Shown: in pieces, positions 31,200 to 43,646 of the stretch | Position numbering within the stretch: position 1 is the stretch's first letter | How the letters are laid out: every line of letters begins with the position of its first letter | NCBI GenBank assembly: GCA_027943335.1 | Contig: BSBK01001879.1 | Coordinates: 537,501 to 601,500, forward strand | Length of the DNA stretch: 64,000 nucleotides | Direction: 5' to 3' | Source: Chamaecyparis obtusa | Lineage: Eukaryota > Streptophyta > Pinopsida > Cupressales > Cupressaceae | Notes under the pieces: generated by a model | What the model was told of the DNA's origin: nothing | Database searches by the model: none | Seen by the model: only the letters and a program-made list of their open reading frames with translations | Program-made: the position numbers and the translations under genes

Positions 31200-33900
31200 A
31201 ATTATTGATGCAAATCAAAAAATTGAAATCCAAGGATTGACCAAGTATAAATATAGCCCCAAAATAACCTATTTCAAAAAGAGATATATCCACCCCAAAT
31301 CATTGAAAACTTATTGCAGATCTGGAAAGTAGGTAAAAAATTATGCACTTTCAAAAAGAAATTCACCTCAAAATATTATTGTATGTGCCCAAATGAAGTC
31401 TTGGAAATTGCAAAAATTAGGAATAGGAAAGAATAGTCATGAAAATATGTAATTTTTGATTAATTTGGCAACAAAATTGCAAAAATAATACCACCACTGG
31501 AATCTTCAGGAAATTCTACCCAAAATATAAAAAAATTGCTCAAAAAAAGGAGCAAAAATGAGCAAGATATGGCCCTTTGAAGTTGGACTACAAATCAAAA
31601 AACTCAAATGGTGAAGGCAAATATTTTTAAACCCTTGATGACATCAAAAATTTGTGATGTTAAATTTGACAGTCATATGGGCATCACTGGAAAAGATAAT
31701 TCCCCCAATTTTGATGGCTGGATGGCCATCTAATTTAGGCTTAGGGTTTGATGATGTGGCAAAATTCTAGCCTATGCCAATGTGTTGCTGATGTGATAGA
31801 GCCATACTAATGATGTCATTGTCTATATAGATGATGATGTCCATTGCTGATGTAAGGGCTGATGTGGCAGGTTGACTAGGTAGGTGATGTGGCTTCCATA
31901 CTGGTCCTTGCTCTATTGATGTGTCTGGGTGGGAAAATGGCAAGTGACATGGTTGCAGGCCATGTGTCATAGTCTGAATAGTCTATGTGGTTGCTAAGGT
32001 ATTGGTAGATGGGGCACCAAGTAGAGACCTCCTAGGGAAGAGGCTTCGATGGTGCAACTGCTAGCTGGGCTGCTTGGGGGTTGTGCAGAGGTGGCAGGTA
32101 TGGGATTTAATCCCCATCCATTATGCGGCAAAAATTAGGGCCTTTTTATATGAGAATACCTAGGTGCTAACTCAAAGCATTGAGTCAGGCTCATATTTGT
32201 ACGTGGGAACTAGGTCAGGATCATTATTTGAGTCAGATCGATGCACTTTAGATGCTGACTCGTATTACCAACCTGGTGGTCGATAGGACTTGGATTTCAA
32301 GATCGTTTGCCAACTCGAGATGCTGAGAGCATTGAAAATTTTTGATCTAGTCTCTTAGTGAATTTAGTCCCACATGGATGACACCAAAGATGAAGGGTCA
32401 GTTTATATCTGGGAAGAACCTAGAATGAAAGCAAGGAAATAAGCCAAGTCAGATCAGGATTGAACTCGGCTTCAGCCTTGAGCTTGGGTCCAACTGTGCT
32501 CTATGCCTATTGTGACTAATGATGTCAATGGTGTACAAACAAAATACCTCTGATGACTAACAATTAATGCAGGGCACATACCAAGTCTAGAAACAAAATT
32601 TTGTAGACTGAAAAAAAATTATGAGGAAATAAAAGAATTTAAAAAAATAATTTATTTTTTTAGAAAAATCGTATCGCAAAGGCGCAGATCAGGTCGTACG
32701 GCTCAATTTTGCATAAAAAATTTGCCTCAATTTGGACTTTCATCGAATATGGGTGAGTTTATAATCGACTTTAACCAAAATAGCCTCTCAGATGCAATGG
32801 TGAGGTCATATCTAATCCAAGATGCTTCCACAACACGCTGGTGGGTATGTGCAGGATCAAGGTATGCCAAAAAGTGGCAATGTGAAAAAGAAGTCATGAT
32901 TAATAGACTCTTTAATAAACAACAATAACTTTTAAACAATATAACATTTTTTAAATCTGAAATATACATCACATTCTATGCTTCACGTATTAATATAATA
33001 CTAAACAATTCTTTTAGTTTGATGAGGTTTAGACTAAGTTAAGGTGGTCAGACATGAGATTTTTTATATTCAAGAAAATTTGTAGCAGAAAAATCATAAT
33101 TAATTATTTACTTGGAAAAAAATATACATCACATCCAGACATGAGTCTACTACTTTTATCTAGAATCTTATAAAAAAATATTATCATTTGATTTTGTTTA
33201 ATGTGGTTAGACATACACCTACTTGTTATCTTTCTAGTTCTGATTGATAGACTTATTGAAAAATAGCTATAACTTTCAAACTATATAATATTTTTGAAAT
33301 CTAAAACATGTATCATATTCTATGATTTTCCTACTACAAGAAAAATAAAATAAAATTTCAATTTGATAAAGTTTACACTAAGTTAACATGGTCAAACATG
33401 AGAGTTTTTGTATTCTAAAAAATTTGTAGAAGAAAAACCATAATTAATTATTTACTTCGAAAAAAATTACAAAAAAATATGTGTCACATCTGGACATGAG
33501 TCTACTACTTATATCTAGAATCTTGTAAAAAAAATTATCATTTGATTATTTTTAAGGTGGTCAGACATACACCTACTTCTTATTTTTTCCTAAAAGTTTA
33601 GTAATACTACATTGAAATTTGAAATTTTCAACATATAGAATAAATTTTTTTCAAAAAAGGTGTAGTATCTTAGAAACTAAATTCAATTTTCTACAGATTC
33701 TCTTCTTACATATTTTTTATATAATATTTATAACTTGTTCAAATTTTTATGTCAACTTTCCTAAACCCGATTTTCTAAATTTTCATTGCCACTTAAGGGC
33801 CTAGTTTGGCATACCATGATCCCGCACATACCCTGGTCTTCAAATCTAAGATTTGGACCTTCAATGCTTGTACCAAGATCTCTCCAAATAGGCTAATCAA
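31200..33900 (-). other. GP1 long 5' leader, no gene seen
   Basis: Between primer site and gag lie about 2.7 kb without a coding signature. That is long for a copia leader. It contains a tandem duplication (32901-33590) and GACTCG/GAGTCAG-rich sequence near 32160-32340. Part of it may be an unrelated older insertion that I could not delimit. Confidence 0.45.
32901..33590. repeat. ~344-bp tandem duplication
   Basis: Unit 1 starts at 32901 and unit 2 at 33245. Matching landmarks 33041/33385 are 344 apart and 33211/33565 are 354 apart. The units share GACATGAGTCTACTACTT and ACATACACCTACTT and have diverged noticeably. Confidence 0.85.
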
Positions 33901-33907
33901 AATGCTC

Positions 33908-33925
33908 CAATGGCTCTGATACCAA
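33908..33925 (-). other. GP1 primer-binding site
   Basis: Minus-strand TGGTATCAGAGCCATTGG beside the 5' LTR, initiator Met-tRNA type. Confidence 0.88.
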
Positions 33926-34379
33926 GTAAGAATTTGCAAATAGAAAAGATTGAACCAAGGATCTAGAGGTTAAAGAAAAGCACAAATACAAGAGAGATGA
34001 TATGAATGCAATGATTGATGATTGATTTGATCCAATGAATTCCCCCCATTTAATGTACATAATATGCCTCCTTATATAGGAAATGTGATAAGACAAAATG
34101 ATAAGGTGTTGATAAGATATCACCCATGCTAGTTGTCATCACATGTCCACCAAATGCGGAACATCCTCCATTATGCATTGAAGTAGGTGCAATAGGATGA
34201 GGATGATAATGTGATAAGAGCACTAAAGGTGGATCTCACACCCAAAGTGTAATTTATCCTACGTCGTGTGCTTAATTAAAATCCAAATCCTAGGTGTCTC
34301 AATGACAAACTACTATGAAATGCATTATCCTAAGTAAGATTAACTAAAGTGTAATTAGGAATATTTAATTACACCGACA
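33925..34379 (-). repeat. GP1 5' LTR
   Basis: About 455 bp, copy of 28464-28919. TATA-like TCCTATATAAGG on the minus strand at 34070-34081. The inner terminus is slightly eroded. Confidence 0.9.
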
Positions 34380-34955
34380 AAAATAAAAGAAAACATCCTC
34401 ACAAAAATTCCTCCAAGCCTAAACAAAATAAGAAGAAAGTTTTACTAAAGGAAACTTAAAGAAATATGATTACAATGCATGTTCAACTTCTCTAGTGACT
34501 ATCAATATTTTTTTATTATTCACCTTCTCCGTATGCACCTGCAAAGCTTTGTTAATAGATATCCTTTTGTGGTGGTTTTGAATGGTCACATTGCTGTTTT
34601 AGATTGATAAGTATATCTTATGTTATTTGATTTCTTCAACTTTGGCTATGAAGATTTTATGATGGTTAGCACACCACATTAGAACCATGTAAATCTTGGC
34701 CAATTATTTGTATTTTACATTACAAAATATGTTAGGGTGAGTTATTATGCTAAAGATTGTTGATACTCTATGTTTAACTCATCTAAAGTGATAATTCTAG
34801 AATTACTCTTTTTCTTGAGCTCCCAGCCAATGTCTTTAAAATTTTGCATCACTTGATCAATCGTCTCTTTAGCTTTTTCAAAAAAATTGTTTAGATTAAT
34901 TAATCATGCTTCTTTGTATGCAGTCACATTTATATTCAAGGTTGTATACCCACAC

Positions 34956-36521
34956 CTAAAAAGGCTCTATGTTTGAAGAAACTATTCCTTTAGCCACAAT
35001 TGTATAAAATTTCATATCAATTACCTCATGTAAAAATCTCATAGTAGCTTTATGATAAATGCCTTCTATTTTAGCTAATTTGATTTTGAATGATACTGAG
35101 TTCCTTGCTAGAATCAATTCATCATATGACTTCCTAAAATTATTAATAAAAGGTAGTTGTCTAACCTTCAAGTGGCAAATCCATACTTTGGTGAGTTTAC
35201 CAAAGTAGTTGTCCAACTACAATTGAGACATTAACTCCTTATTTTTATCTGATTTGGGGTCGAGGATAATGTTTGAGGCATCAAATATTTGTGATGATAG
35301 AGGAATAAGCATAGATCTCAAACTTTTAGAGAGTTCTTCCACTATTTCCTTTAAGTTAACTTTATCAAGCTTAGTCCTTTCAACCCTCTCCATTATCCAA
35401 GTGGTAGCAACTTTCCAGTTGTGAAAATAATCATCTAAGCTTGAAGTTACCATATCAATGTGAGTTACATTAAATTGGATAGGTGTAGCCTGACTAGGAT
35501 CCTTTTGAACATTTGGATGGGAAATCTCAAGGAACAGGTGATCTAATTGATCATCATCTATGACACAAGAGGTATTTTTTAACTTTTTTTCTTTTAGGAG
35601 TAGGTGGAGAATGTAAAACCTAGGCAAGGGAATCTTTAGTAGCTTTATTATAAGCCTCTCTCTATTTTATTTTGGAAAGGGTGACTTGAAGCCATGAGGA
35701 AGAAGATGAAACTTGCATTGAAAATTGCATGGTCTCAAGAGTAAAGAATAAAGATCTCTTAATAGGGGGATTTTTATCAATATTATGTGCAAAAAAGAGG
35801 AAATGAGGCTTTGACTTGTACCAAAACCCATGCTTGGCTATTGTGACTCTAGAACCACCTCTTTCTCGTTATTACCCTTCCCTGTGTCAAATGCCCCTTG
35901 TCCTTTTTCCTGATTGATTTCATCTTAATTGACAACTTTTATGACACTCCCCATATTTGGAAATAGGCCAACTCAATAGGTAGGCTTGAGGTTGGAATAT
36001 TTCTCTGGCAATTGACCATCTCCATCTCTTATGGCTTACAATAGTGATGTTGTATGTGCATTCGCAATAGGGGAAGTTGATGTTGGGGGAGGTTTGTTTC
36101 TCTAATGAAAAATTTTCTAGGTGTCTACTTCTGTATTTTTTACTCTCCACTCCTTTCTTTGCTAACCATATTTTTTTCTTTGAATTATTGGGCTTGTCCT
36201 CACTTCTAAGTCATCTTCATCAAGATTATCCCAATTAATGGGGTCTAAAGGTTGATTGTGTACTTGCATAAGGTATAGAGAGTCTATTACATTGGAATCA
36301 TCTAAAATACTAGTGGTGTAAAATGAGAGGTGGAAAGCATGAATATGTTTTACAGTCAATCTGGGCCAACTCATTTTCATCACTTTAAATTCATCAGTGT
36401 AATCTATCCAAAAATCCTCCAAGAGTGGAACATGATGATACAATGATATGAGGGATAAGATTTTCTTTACAAAATCCTTTAAATCAAATAGGTTCCTCAG
36501 CATGTCATAAGTAATATCCAT
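34956..36521 (-). pseudogene. Unknown protein, best-preserved copy
   Basis: Open pieces are 36521-36162 (119 aa, starting MDITYDMLRNLFDL), 36150-35920, 35627-35217 (136 aa) and 35216-34956 (86 aa). The product is helical, with LISLYHHVPLLEDFWIDY and SWPRLTVKHIHAFHLSFY near the N-terminus and long helical stretches at the C-terminus. I recognise no family, catalytic motif or zinc knuckle. The reading direction is opposite to the DUF4283 remnant of the same unit, and their upstream ends face each other near 37 kb. It might be a gag-like protein of a non-autonomous element or a captured host gene. Confidence 0.5.
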
Positions 36522-37059
36522 AGTATACTATCCAAAAACTTTGAAAAGATTCATTGCATTGGAAGAGGATCGACAAGTTTAGACTCCCAAGTGGACATGA
36601 AATGAAATGATGGCATCTTGTCTTTTTTTAAATCTTTTATTTACTTCAAAAATTTATCAAGACAACTCAATAATTTCATTCTATCACCAATGTACCTTGG
36701 GATCTTTCAAGAGAATTCATCAAGGGCACCAATCCTAATTTATGTGAAGGTTGGAAATTGTAGAAAGTAAAAGTCATACATTTGAATAAGGATTGTGGCC
36801 TCTGGAAAGATCTTTTTTTCTATTCATCCCTACAATTCTCTAACCAACCTCATAGAAAAACACCATTCACTCTCTTGAAATAAGTGTAACTATTTTACAA
36901 TAGTCTAGACAGGGTTAAAAGTCATATATCTTAATGTTATCATCAAAATCTATGACACAGTCTAACCCCAACTAGTATTGAGTACAAGATAGGGCATACA
37001 AAAAATAAGAGGACATATAGAAAAAATTATTTAGAGGAAACCTAGTGATCAAGTGATGT

Positions 37060-37577
37060 ATTCTATCGAGACTACAATAACAAATAGACAAGATGTTAAG
37101 CATTAAAATGTAAATTGGCTCTGCACACCAAAAAAAAAGATTTCAAAATGGTAGAGGCCAGGAAGGGATGTGTATGCAAAGAACAGTCATGGGAAGTTTT
37201 GAAGGATCATCTACAGGTTATAGAGTTAATAGAGGAAGTGGAGAAAGACTTAGAATCATTTACACAATTTGGAATCATCTGTTGATTAATTGGTTCCAAA
37301 TCAGACAAGAGGACAATCATGAACTGGATTAAGAAAAAATAGGTTACACCAAAGATTATCAATTTTTTTTTTTACCAAGGGTTTCTCCATTGTGATTTTT
37401 TCTAAATAAGAAGAGTAGGAGAAGGTTCTACAGGGGGTTTTATGGACAATGGGTAATAACCCTTGTACATCAAGAAGTGGTTTCAGAACTTCAATCCCTA
37501 AATCACAAAACCATATGACAATCCAGTTTGGATCCATTTGAATGGGATCCCAATAGAGTACTGGAATGAAGATTTAT
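37060..37577 (+). pseudogene. DUF4283 protein remnant, copy B first part
   Basis: Starts near ATGGTAGAGGCC (37146). It gives the DUF4283 core up to NPVWIHLNGIPIEYWNEDLL and is cut by CP2 after TTATTGGAG. The remainder is at 54253-54990. Confidence 0.75.
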
Positions 37578-37582
37578 TGGAG

Positions 37583-37907
37583 TGTGGAGATTTCAAAAGA
37601 AAAAACAAAACAACAAGTATAGGAAAAATTGCATCTAAAAATCCAAAGTTTTCACCCAAACTGGGCAGAGCAGTGGAACACAAAGATGGTTACTTTATTT
37701 CCAACCATGTAGCAAAATGAATCAAATGGAGACAACAATAATAATGACAAAAGAGATTTGGAGATATACAAGCTTATATCTTACTTCTAACTCAAATCTG
37801 AATATTACTTTTACACCTACAAATCTGAAACTAAAATCTCAGAAAATAAACTAATGTCTGCAACTATACAAACTAAAAACAGCTTGCAAAAAATTGGAGG
37901 CTGCATA
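37583..37907 (-). repeat. CP2 3' LTR, outer part
   Basis: First 325 bp of the LTR on the plus strand, copy of 53450-53774. It ends at the target GCATA of CP3 and continues at 48585. Confidence 0.92.
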
Positions 37908-39212
37908 TGTTAGGAATAGTCCCAAGAGATAAATAAGAGGGGGGGATGAATCAGTTATCTACAAGTTACAATTATTTATCCAATTAAGTATACTTAAACA
38001 TTAAGACTAAATACAATGAAAGAACACTTGAACATAACACCAATATTTTGGTTACGGGGAAACCCAAATAGGTAAAAACACTAGTAGGAATTAACACCCA
38101 CTAATAAACTGCACTAGTGTATAATGATCCTTGTTAGAAGATCTTACAACCCTATTAGGAGTTTATATTTACAATGCAATAAGTACAGTGACCTGGTCAA
38201 AGGTCAGACCCTGTTAGGAGTCTTTTATGATTGACCCTGTTAGGGGTGAGGATGCACTGTCTGAGAGCTCACTACTCAAAGGGGTGAAGGTTGCACCCTT
38301 CTGAATAATAGATACACACTATATCTAGATCTTGGTGAACTATGAGGTAGACCTACTATCTTGATTGATTCTAATGAATAGCACACTCTATCTTCTCTGT
38401 CACATAGACTTCTTATTTATGGCACAATACTTCACACTCTTTGCTCTTCTCTAATCTCTCATCTCCATGCCATGCTCCTAGCAATCACAAATGACCAGCT
38501 ATAAGTATCTTTCCTCTAAATGATATAATCAAGTTGGCCTATTAGAACCACCTTGAAATCATATTAGAGAAACAATAACACTCCAATAAAATCTTGGTCG
38601 GCTCTACTAAGCACACAACACAAACTGGGACCTATCCAAATCAATAAGTGTAGGTGCACACTACACATTGTCAGCTCTACCAAATTAACTGATACTTTCT
38701 CCTCAATCTAAATTACATAATGTGCTCTTAACCAAAAATTCTTAACTCTTCTCTAATCACTAATCCAAGCATGCATACCGAAATGATAGGTGCAACTCCT
38801 ATACCAATATAATCTATGTCGGCTCTTCTGGATAAACATAGGAAACTGCAACTGGTGAATAGAGACTACATAACTTCACTTCTACTACACATCAGACTCT
38901 ACATCCATGAATTTAATAACACTAACATGTCCCCATCACATATCCAAATGCACAAGGCTCCATGATAACTATATGAACAATCACTCATAGAACACTCCCT
39001 GTAACTCTATCAAGAACACTACTGACACAAGCTGCTACATAACTATCTGTACTAACAATTAACCTCTGCATCCATGCTATCATGTTGATAACATGTCCAT
39101 GCTACATATACTCAAATCTTACTGCATAATTCATCCATGCATGCTACTTACCATATGTTTTGATCAATGATAAACATACAGTCAGCACTGGCTTGCTGGC
39201 AAATCTCCAACA
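37908..39212 (-). repeat. CP3 3' LTR
   Basis: 1,305 bp. Plus-strand start TGTTAGGAATAG, then a 7-G tract and ATGAATCAG. Contains repeated CCTGTTAGGAGT-type words around 38150-38250. The plus-strand polypyrimidine TCTCCCCTTTT follows at 39214. Confidence 0.93.
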
Positions 39213-39659
39213 ATCTCCCCTTTTGGCATTGATGGCCACATATGGAATGAAAAACACCAACAATACAAATGAACAATTATTTTATAACATTCTCCATTTC
39301 CTTGTCAAAACTCCCCCAAGGATGAATCCTCCATCTATTTCAACATTCTCCATTTCCTCAACTAAACTGCTTCCATGACTAAATAATACTCTCCCTTGCT
39401 GCTATATATTACTCCTCCTTAATTATGTATGTACTCCCCCTTTAATATTGTTTTTCGTGACTATATACTACTCCCCCTTTGATATCAATGGAAAAGGGTG
39501 CCAAACATTTAAGCACTAGTACTACTCCTGAAGTAGAGTAGTCAACCATCCATCAATCACTGAGGACTAATGCTCTCTCCACTTTCTCTAATCAGAATTA
39601 GGGAAGGGAATTACTCCCAACTTCTCCCTAAGATACTCAAAAGTATCCTTTGATAAAGA

Positions 39660-40330
39660 CTTTGTGAATATATCTATTAGTTATTCCTTTGTACTCACAT
39701 AATCCAATTTGAATTCTTTCTCTACCACTCTCTCTTAAGAAGTGATACTTAATCTCTATGTGTTTTGTCTTTGCATGCATCATGGGGTTTTTTGACATGT
39801 TGATAGTGCTAGTGTTATCACAATGAATAATAATAGCATAATCAATCTAAATTCCAAAATCCTTTATCATCTTCTTGATCCAAACAATTTTAGAAAAATT
39901 TAAAGCTACTACAACATACTCTTATTGTGTTGTTGACTGAGAAATACAATTCTGCTTCTTACTTGTCCAAGTGACTAGTCTATCACCAAGAAATACTGCT
40001 CCTCCTAATGTACTCTTTCTATCATCCATGCATCCTACCCAATCTACATCTATATATACATGAAGCTCAACATTCTCTAAATTAGGATACCATAGACCAT
40101 AATCTATAGTGCCCTTCAAATATCTGAGTATTCTCTTTACTACCTTGAGGTGATTTTGTTTAGGCTCTACTGCAAATCTCCCAACTCTGCCAATTGCATT
40201 AGAAATATCAGGTCTATATTGAGTAATATATATGATTTTACCAATCATAGACTTGTACAATGTTATATCTACTGATGGAGAATCATCTTCTTTTGTAAGA
40301 TTTCATCATGTTATCATAGGTGTACCCACT
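39660..40330 (-). pseudogene. CP3 RNase H and RT C-terminus
   Basis: The open piece 40260-39922 reads SMIGKIIYITQYRPDIS and RILRYLKGTIDYGLWY, the C-terminal RT connection. RNase H follows with DVDWVGCMDDRKSTLGG and WTSKKQNCISQSTTQ. It breaks before the AEAEY motif, which would lie near 39920. The protein normally degrades the RNA strand of the cDNA hybrid. Confidence 0.88.
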
Positions 40331-41060
40331 AGCTTGCAATCATCCATCTCAAACTTCTTCAATATCTCTTTCACATACTTAGACTGATTAATGAAAGTAT
40401 TTGATAGGTCTAATCATGCTCATCTCAAACTTTCTCTGCATCTCCTTAGCAAATTATGCACTAAGTTTGTCATTTCCCCCAAAGATAATGTCATCAACAA
40501 ATATAGCTACAAGTAGTAAACCTTCAGATGTCTCTCTTATAAATAGATTACAATCTATTGCTCCTTTCTTGAATCCAACTTTTTTTAGATATCCATCAAG
40601 TCTCCCATACCATGTTCTAGGGGCTTGCTTAAGTCTATAGAGGGCTTTCTTCAATCTTCATACCATATTAGGCTTGTCTAATAAGGTGAATCCTTCTGGC
40701 TGCTCAATGTATACTTATTCCTTTAACTCTCCATTCAAGAATGATGACTTAACATCCATCTGATAAACTTTGAAGTTTTTGAATGTTGCATAAGCTAGAA
40801 ACAACTTAATGGCATCTAATCTTCTCACAGGTGCAAATGTGTCTGAATAATCAATACCTTCTCTTTGTGCATATCACTTATATACTAACATTGATTTATT
40901 CCTTACTACTGTACCATCTTCATTCATCTTGTTTCTAAATATCCACTTGGTTCTAATCGCTTTCTTATCACTAGGTATTGGGACCAGTTCCCAAGTATCA
41001 TTCTTAATTATCCAATCTAGTTCTTCTTTCATAGCATCATGCCAATCTAAGTCATTGCAT
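40330..41060 (-). pseudogene. CP3 reverse transcriptase
   Basis: Reads NDTWELVPIPSDKKAI, TKWIFRNKMNEDG, YQMDVKSSFLNGELKE (first Asp present), KKALYRLKQAPRTWY and FVDDIIFGG, where the catalytic Asp pair is intact and Tyr is replaced by Phe. Several in-frame stops occur. The open piece covering the last motifs is 40654-40454. Confidence 0.88.
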
Positions 41061-41086
41061 GCATCTTCAACACTTAAGGGTTCAAT

Positions 41087-42110
41087 CTAAGATAGTAAAC
41101 ATATAGCTTCATTAACTTTTGAACTCTTTTCTTTTGATCTTGTTGTGACTTTCCTACTCTGATCTCCAATGATGTCATTCTTTGAATGATATCTAGATGT
41201 AAACTTTGGAAGTTTAGGTGATATTGTCTCATCTACCTTCTGAGTTTCTTCTTCACTTGTTTTAGGGTCATTGAATAATACATCAATATTGTCAAACATA
41301 TCTTCAACAACTATCTCACTAGTGGAAGGACTGGGTTCTTCTTCAATCACAGGTGCATAATCATGATATCTGTCTTGAACCATAAACTTTTCATCAATCT
41401 TAACATGATCACTCTCAATGATCTTCTTCAATCTCAAATTAAAACATCTATAAGATTTTCTTTTAGTAGAGTAACCAAGGAAAATACCTTCATTGCTTCT
41501 CACATCAAACTTGCCTATTGCTTCATCCCTCTTGATGTAGCACTTGCTTCCAAAGATTCTGAAGTACTTCACTATGGGAACATTACCAGACCATAGCTCA
41601 TAAGGTGTCTTGTCTGTGCTAGGCCTCAATTGTATTCTATTGATGGTATAGACTATTGTATTGACTGCATCTCTCCAATAGGTTTGTGCAACATTTCCTT
41701 CAATCATGATGGTGCACATTGTATCAAGGATGATCCTATTCCTTCTCTTTGCAATCCCATTCTACTAAGGGGTTATAGGTGCACTCAACTATCTCTTTAT
41801 GCCATGTTCTTCGCAGTACTCATAGAATCTGTCAGAGGTGAATTCTCCTCCTCTATCTGATCTTAGACACTTTATCTTTAGTCTAGATTCATTCTCAACC
41901 CTAGCTTTGAATATTTTGAACTTATCAAATGATTTTGACTTATCTTTTAAGAATGCAACCCACATCATCCTAGAATAATCATCAACAAAAAAAATTAAAT
42001 ACCTTTCACCATAGTATGATCTTGTTTGAGTTGGTCCACATAGGTCTGTATGAATCAGATCCAACTTGTTCTCTACTAAATTATGCTTGTTTCTCAATGA
42101 ATTCCTCACA
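41087..42110 (-). pseudogene. CP3 integrase
   Basis: The piece 42109-41789 carries DLIHTDLCGPTQTRSYYG, FFVDDYSRMMWVAFLKDKS and CLRSDRGGEFTSDRF, that is, the D and D of the rve core. The last catalytic Glu region at about 41770 is broken (GIAKRRNR). The piece 41719-41087 holds the C-terminal part: YWRDAVNTIVYTINR, FRIFGSKCYIKRD and GIFLGYSTKRKSYRCFN, and then the acidic hinge. The order and spacing are those of a normal copia pol. Confidence 0.9.
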
Positions 42111-43313
42111 TGCTTTCCTTACACATTCCCTACAAATAGTATCAATTGGATTTTCTATGCTAGGTAGATCTCTTACTACCTTTACATTGCTGATCTTTAC
42201 TATGTTATCAAAATTGATATGACATAGTCTTTTATGCCATAGCCAACTGTCATCTACTTTAGCAACAAAACAACTTTCTTTTGAATTAAGCTGAAAAACA
42301 TTACCTTTAGTCTTTGAACATGATACAATCATTACACCATCCTTGTTGTTAATGATGCACTTGTTGTCTTTGACCTCCAATTGATAACCTTTGTCAAGCA
42401 ACTGCCCAACACTAAGAAGGTTGTTCTGCAAACCATCTACATAAAGAACATCATCAATGTTGTTCTTTCCATCCAATGTGATAGCTCCTCTACCAATGAT
42501 AGGCTTAGGAGTGTTGTCTCCAAATCTAACCATGCCACCTTTGTATTTTTCCAAATGAACAAATCTATCTTTATCACCTATCATGTGATGTGAACAACTA
42601 CTATCTATAATCCAATCTATCCTTATGTGTTCTTGTGAAATCAATGCTAGCTCTTGTTCCTTTTTCTCATCTTCACAATCCATCTCATCAAACATCTTAT
42701 CCATAATATAAATGAATCCAATTTCATCTTCAATTGAATCATCATCAGTATAGTAACATTCTTTTGTATACTTAAGCTTGTAGTTAGTTTTGAATTTCTT
42801 AACTCTTGTAAGACACTTGGATGCAAAGTGACCAATCTTATTACATGAAAAGCATTTAAATGGTAACTGACCTTCATACTTTCCTTTTCCTTTTTTTTCT
42901 TTCTTAGCAATCATAGAAATAATATCATCTATCTCTTTATCTTCATCTTCATCATCAAAATTACTAGAAGTGTTTAAATGTTTCTTATCATGGACTGATG
43001 CTTTGAAGCCTATCTCACTTTTAGGCTCTTTCTTCAATCTTGAAATCTCAAAAGGTAAAAATTTTCTAATCAAGGTCTCTCTCTTGAAATTTTTTGTAAG
43101 ATGCATGGTCTCATCAAGGATGTTGATCTTGTTTTCATACTCTTCTATAAGAATATTCATCAACTTATCCATAATGTCTTCCTCTAAGATCTCTCCACCA
43201 TTGTTCCTGATTCCAGCAACTTCTTCATTAATCCTTTGGTTGTAAGCTCTAATGTCTTCTTCAAGTAGAATCTCTAATTCATTGTATCTTTTCTTCCATT
43301 TATTTTTGTGCAA
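42081..43313 (-). pseudogene. CP3 gag C-terminus, protease and GAG-pre-integrase
   Basis: A 410-codon open frame, the longest of the window. The N-terminal half is helical gag sequence with an intact knuckle CFSCNKIGHFASKC. The protease site reads WIIDSSCSHHMIGD, with Ser for the invariant Gly after D-S. Then follow DDVLYVDGLQNNLLSVGQLL and the GAG-pre-integrase WLWHKRLCHINFDNI with CREC. Despite the open frame, the protease is probably inactive. The same segment in CP4 still has D-S-G. Confidence 0.92.
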
Positions 43314-43646
43314 TTTCTTTCCTTGTGTATCTCCTTCAAATATGCCTTCTAGGTGCTTCCATATCTTGTAAGCTATGTCAATTTTCTTTATCTCTGAAAA
43401 CTCACTATCAGATAAGGCACTGATAAGGGCTTCTTTAGCTATTGCATTCTAATGGAACAAATCCTTTTTCTTACTAGTAACATCTTCCTTTACAAGATTT
43501 TCTAGAGAGGGGATCTTAACTTCTTTGATAACCACTTCATAAACTTCAAAAGCAATGCACTACAAATGTGTCACCATTTTGTTCTTCCAATCAAGATAGT
43601 TATATCCATCAAACTTAGGACTTTCTTTTCTAAAGAATTCCATCTA
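43314..43646 (-). pseudogene. CP3 gag N-terminus
   Basis: Minus strand from MEFFRKESPKFDGYNYLDW (ATG at about 43641), the canonical copia gag start, followed by stops and a frameshift before the open frame at 43313. CP4 lies just upstream of the ATG. Confidence 0.85.

Larger units (their letters stand above)
28464..34379 (-). mobile_element. GP1: copia-type element with gag and protease only
   Basis: LTRs of ~455 bp (28464-28919 and 33925-34379) read on the minus strand. The target duplication is AAAAG/AAAAT (28459-28463, 34380-34384), one mismatch. The minus-strand order is LTR, primer site, ~2.7-kb leader, gag, knuckle, protease, ~0.9-kb tail, polypurine tract, LTR. Integrase, RT and RNase H are absent, so it is a TR-GAG-type derivative or internally deleted. 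Copy A supplies the empty site. Confidence 0.88.
34385..37577. repeat. Copy B of the ~4-kb unit, middle part
   Basis: Collinear with 195-2826 and 8296-8835 of copy A. It spans the site where CP1 is inserted in copy A, and here that site is empty (TTATTTAGAGGAAAC). Confidence 0.9.

Noticed and set aside
31900..32400. Possible exon-like stretch with GACTCG and GAGTCAG words
   Set aside because: No reading frame of useful length and no match to the neighbouring elements' proteins.
37538..37720. Plus-strand frame, and its twin at 53327-53587
   Set aside because: Both fall in the CP2 LTR copies; the protein similarity only reflects the duplicated LTR.
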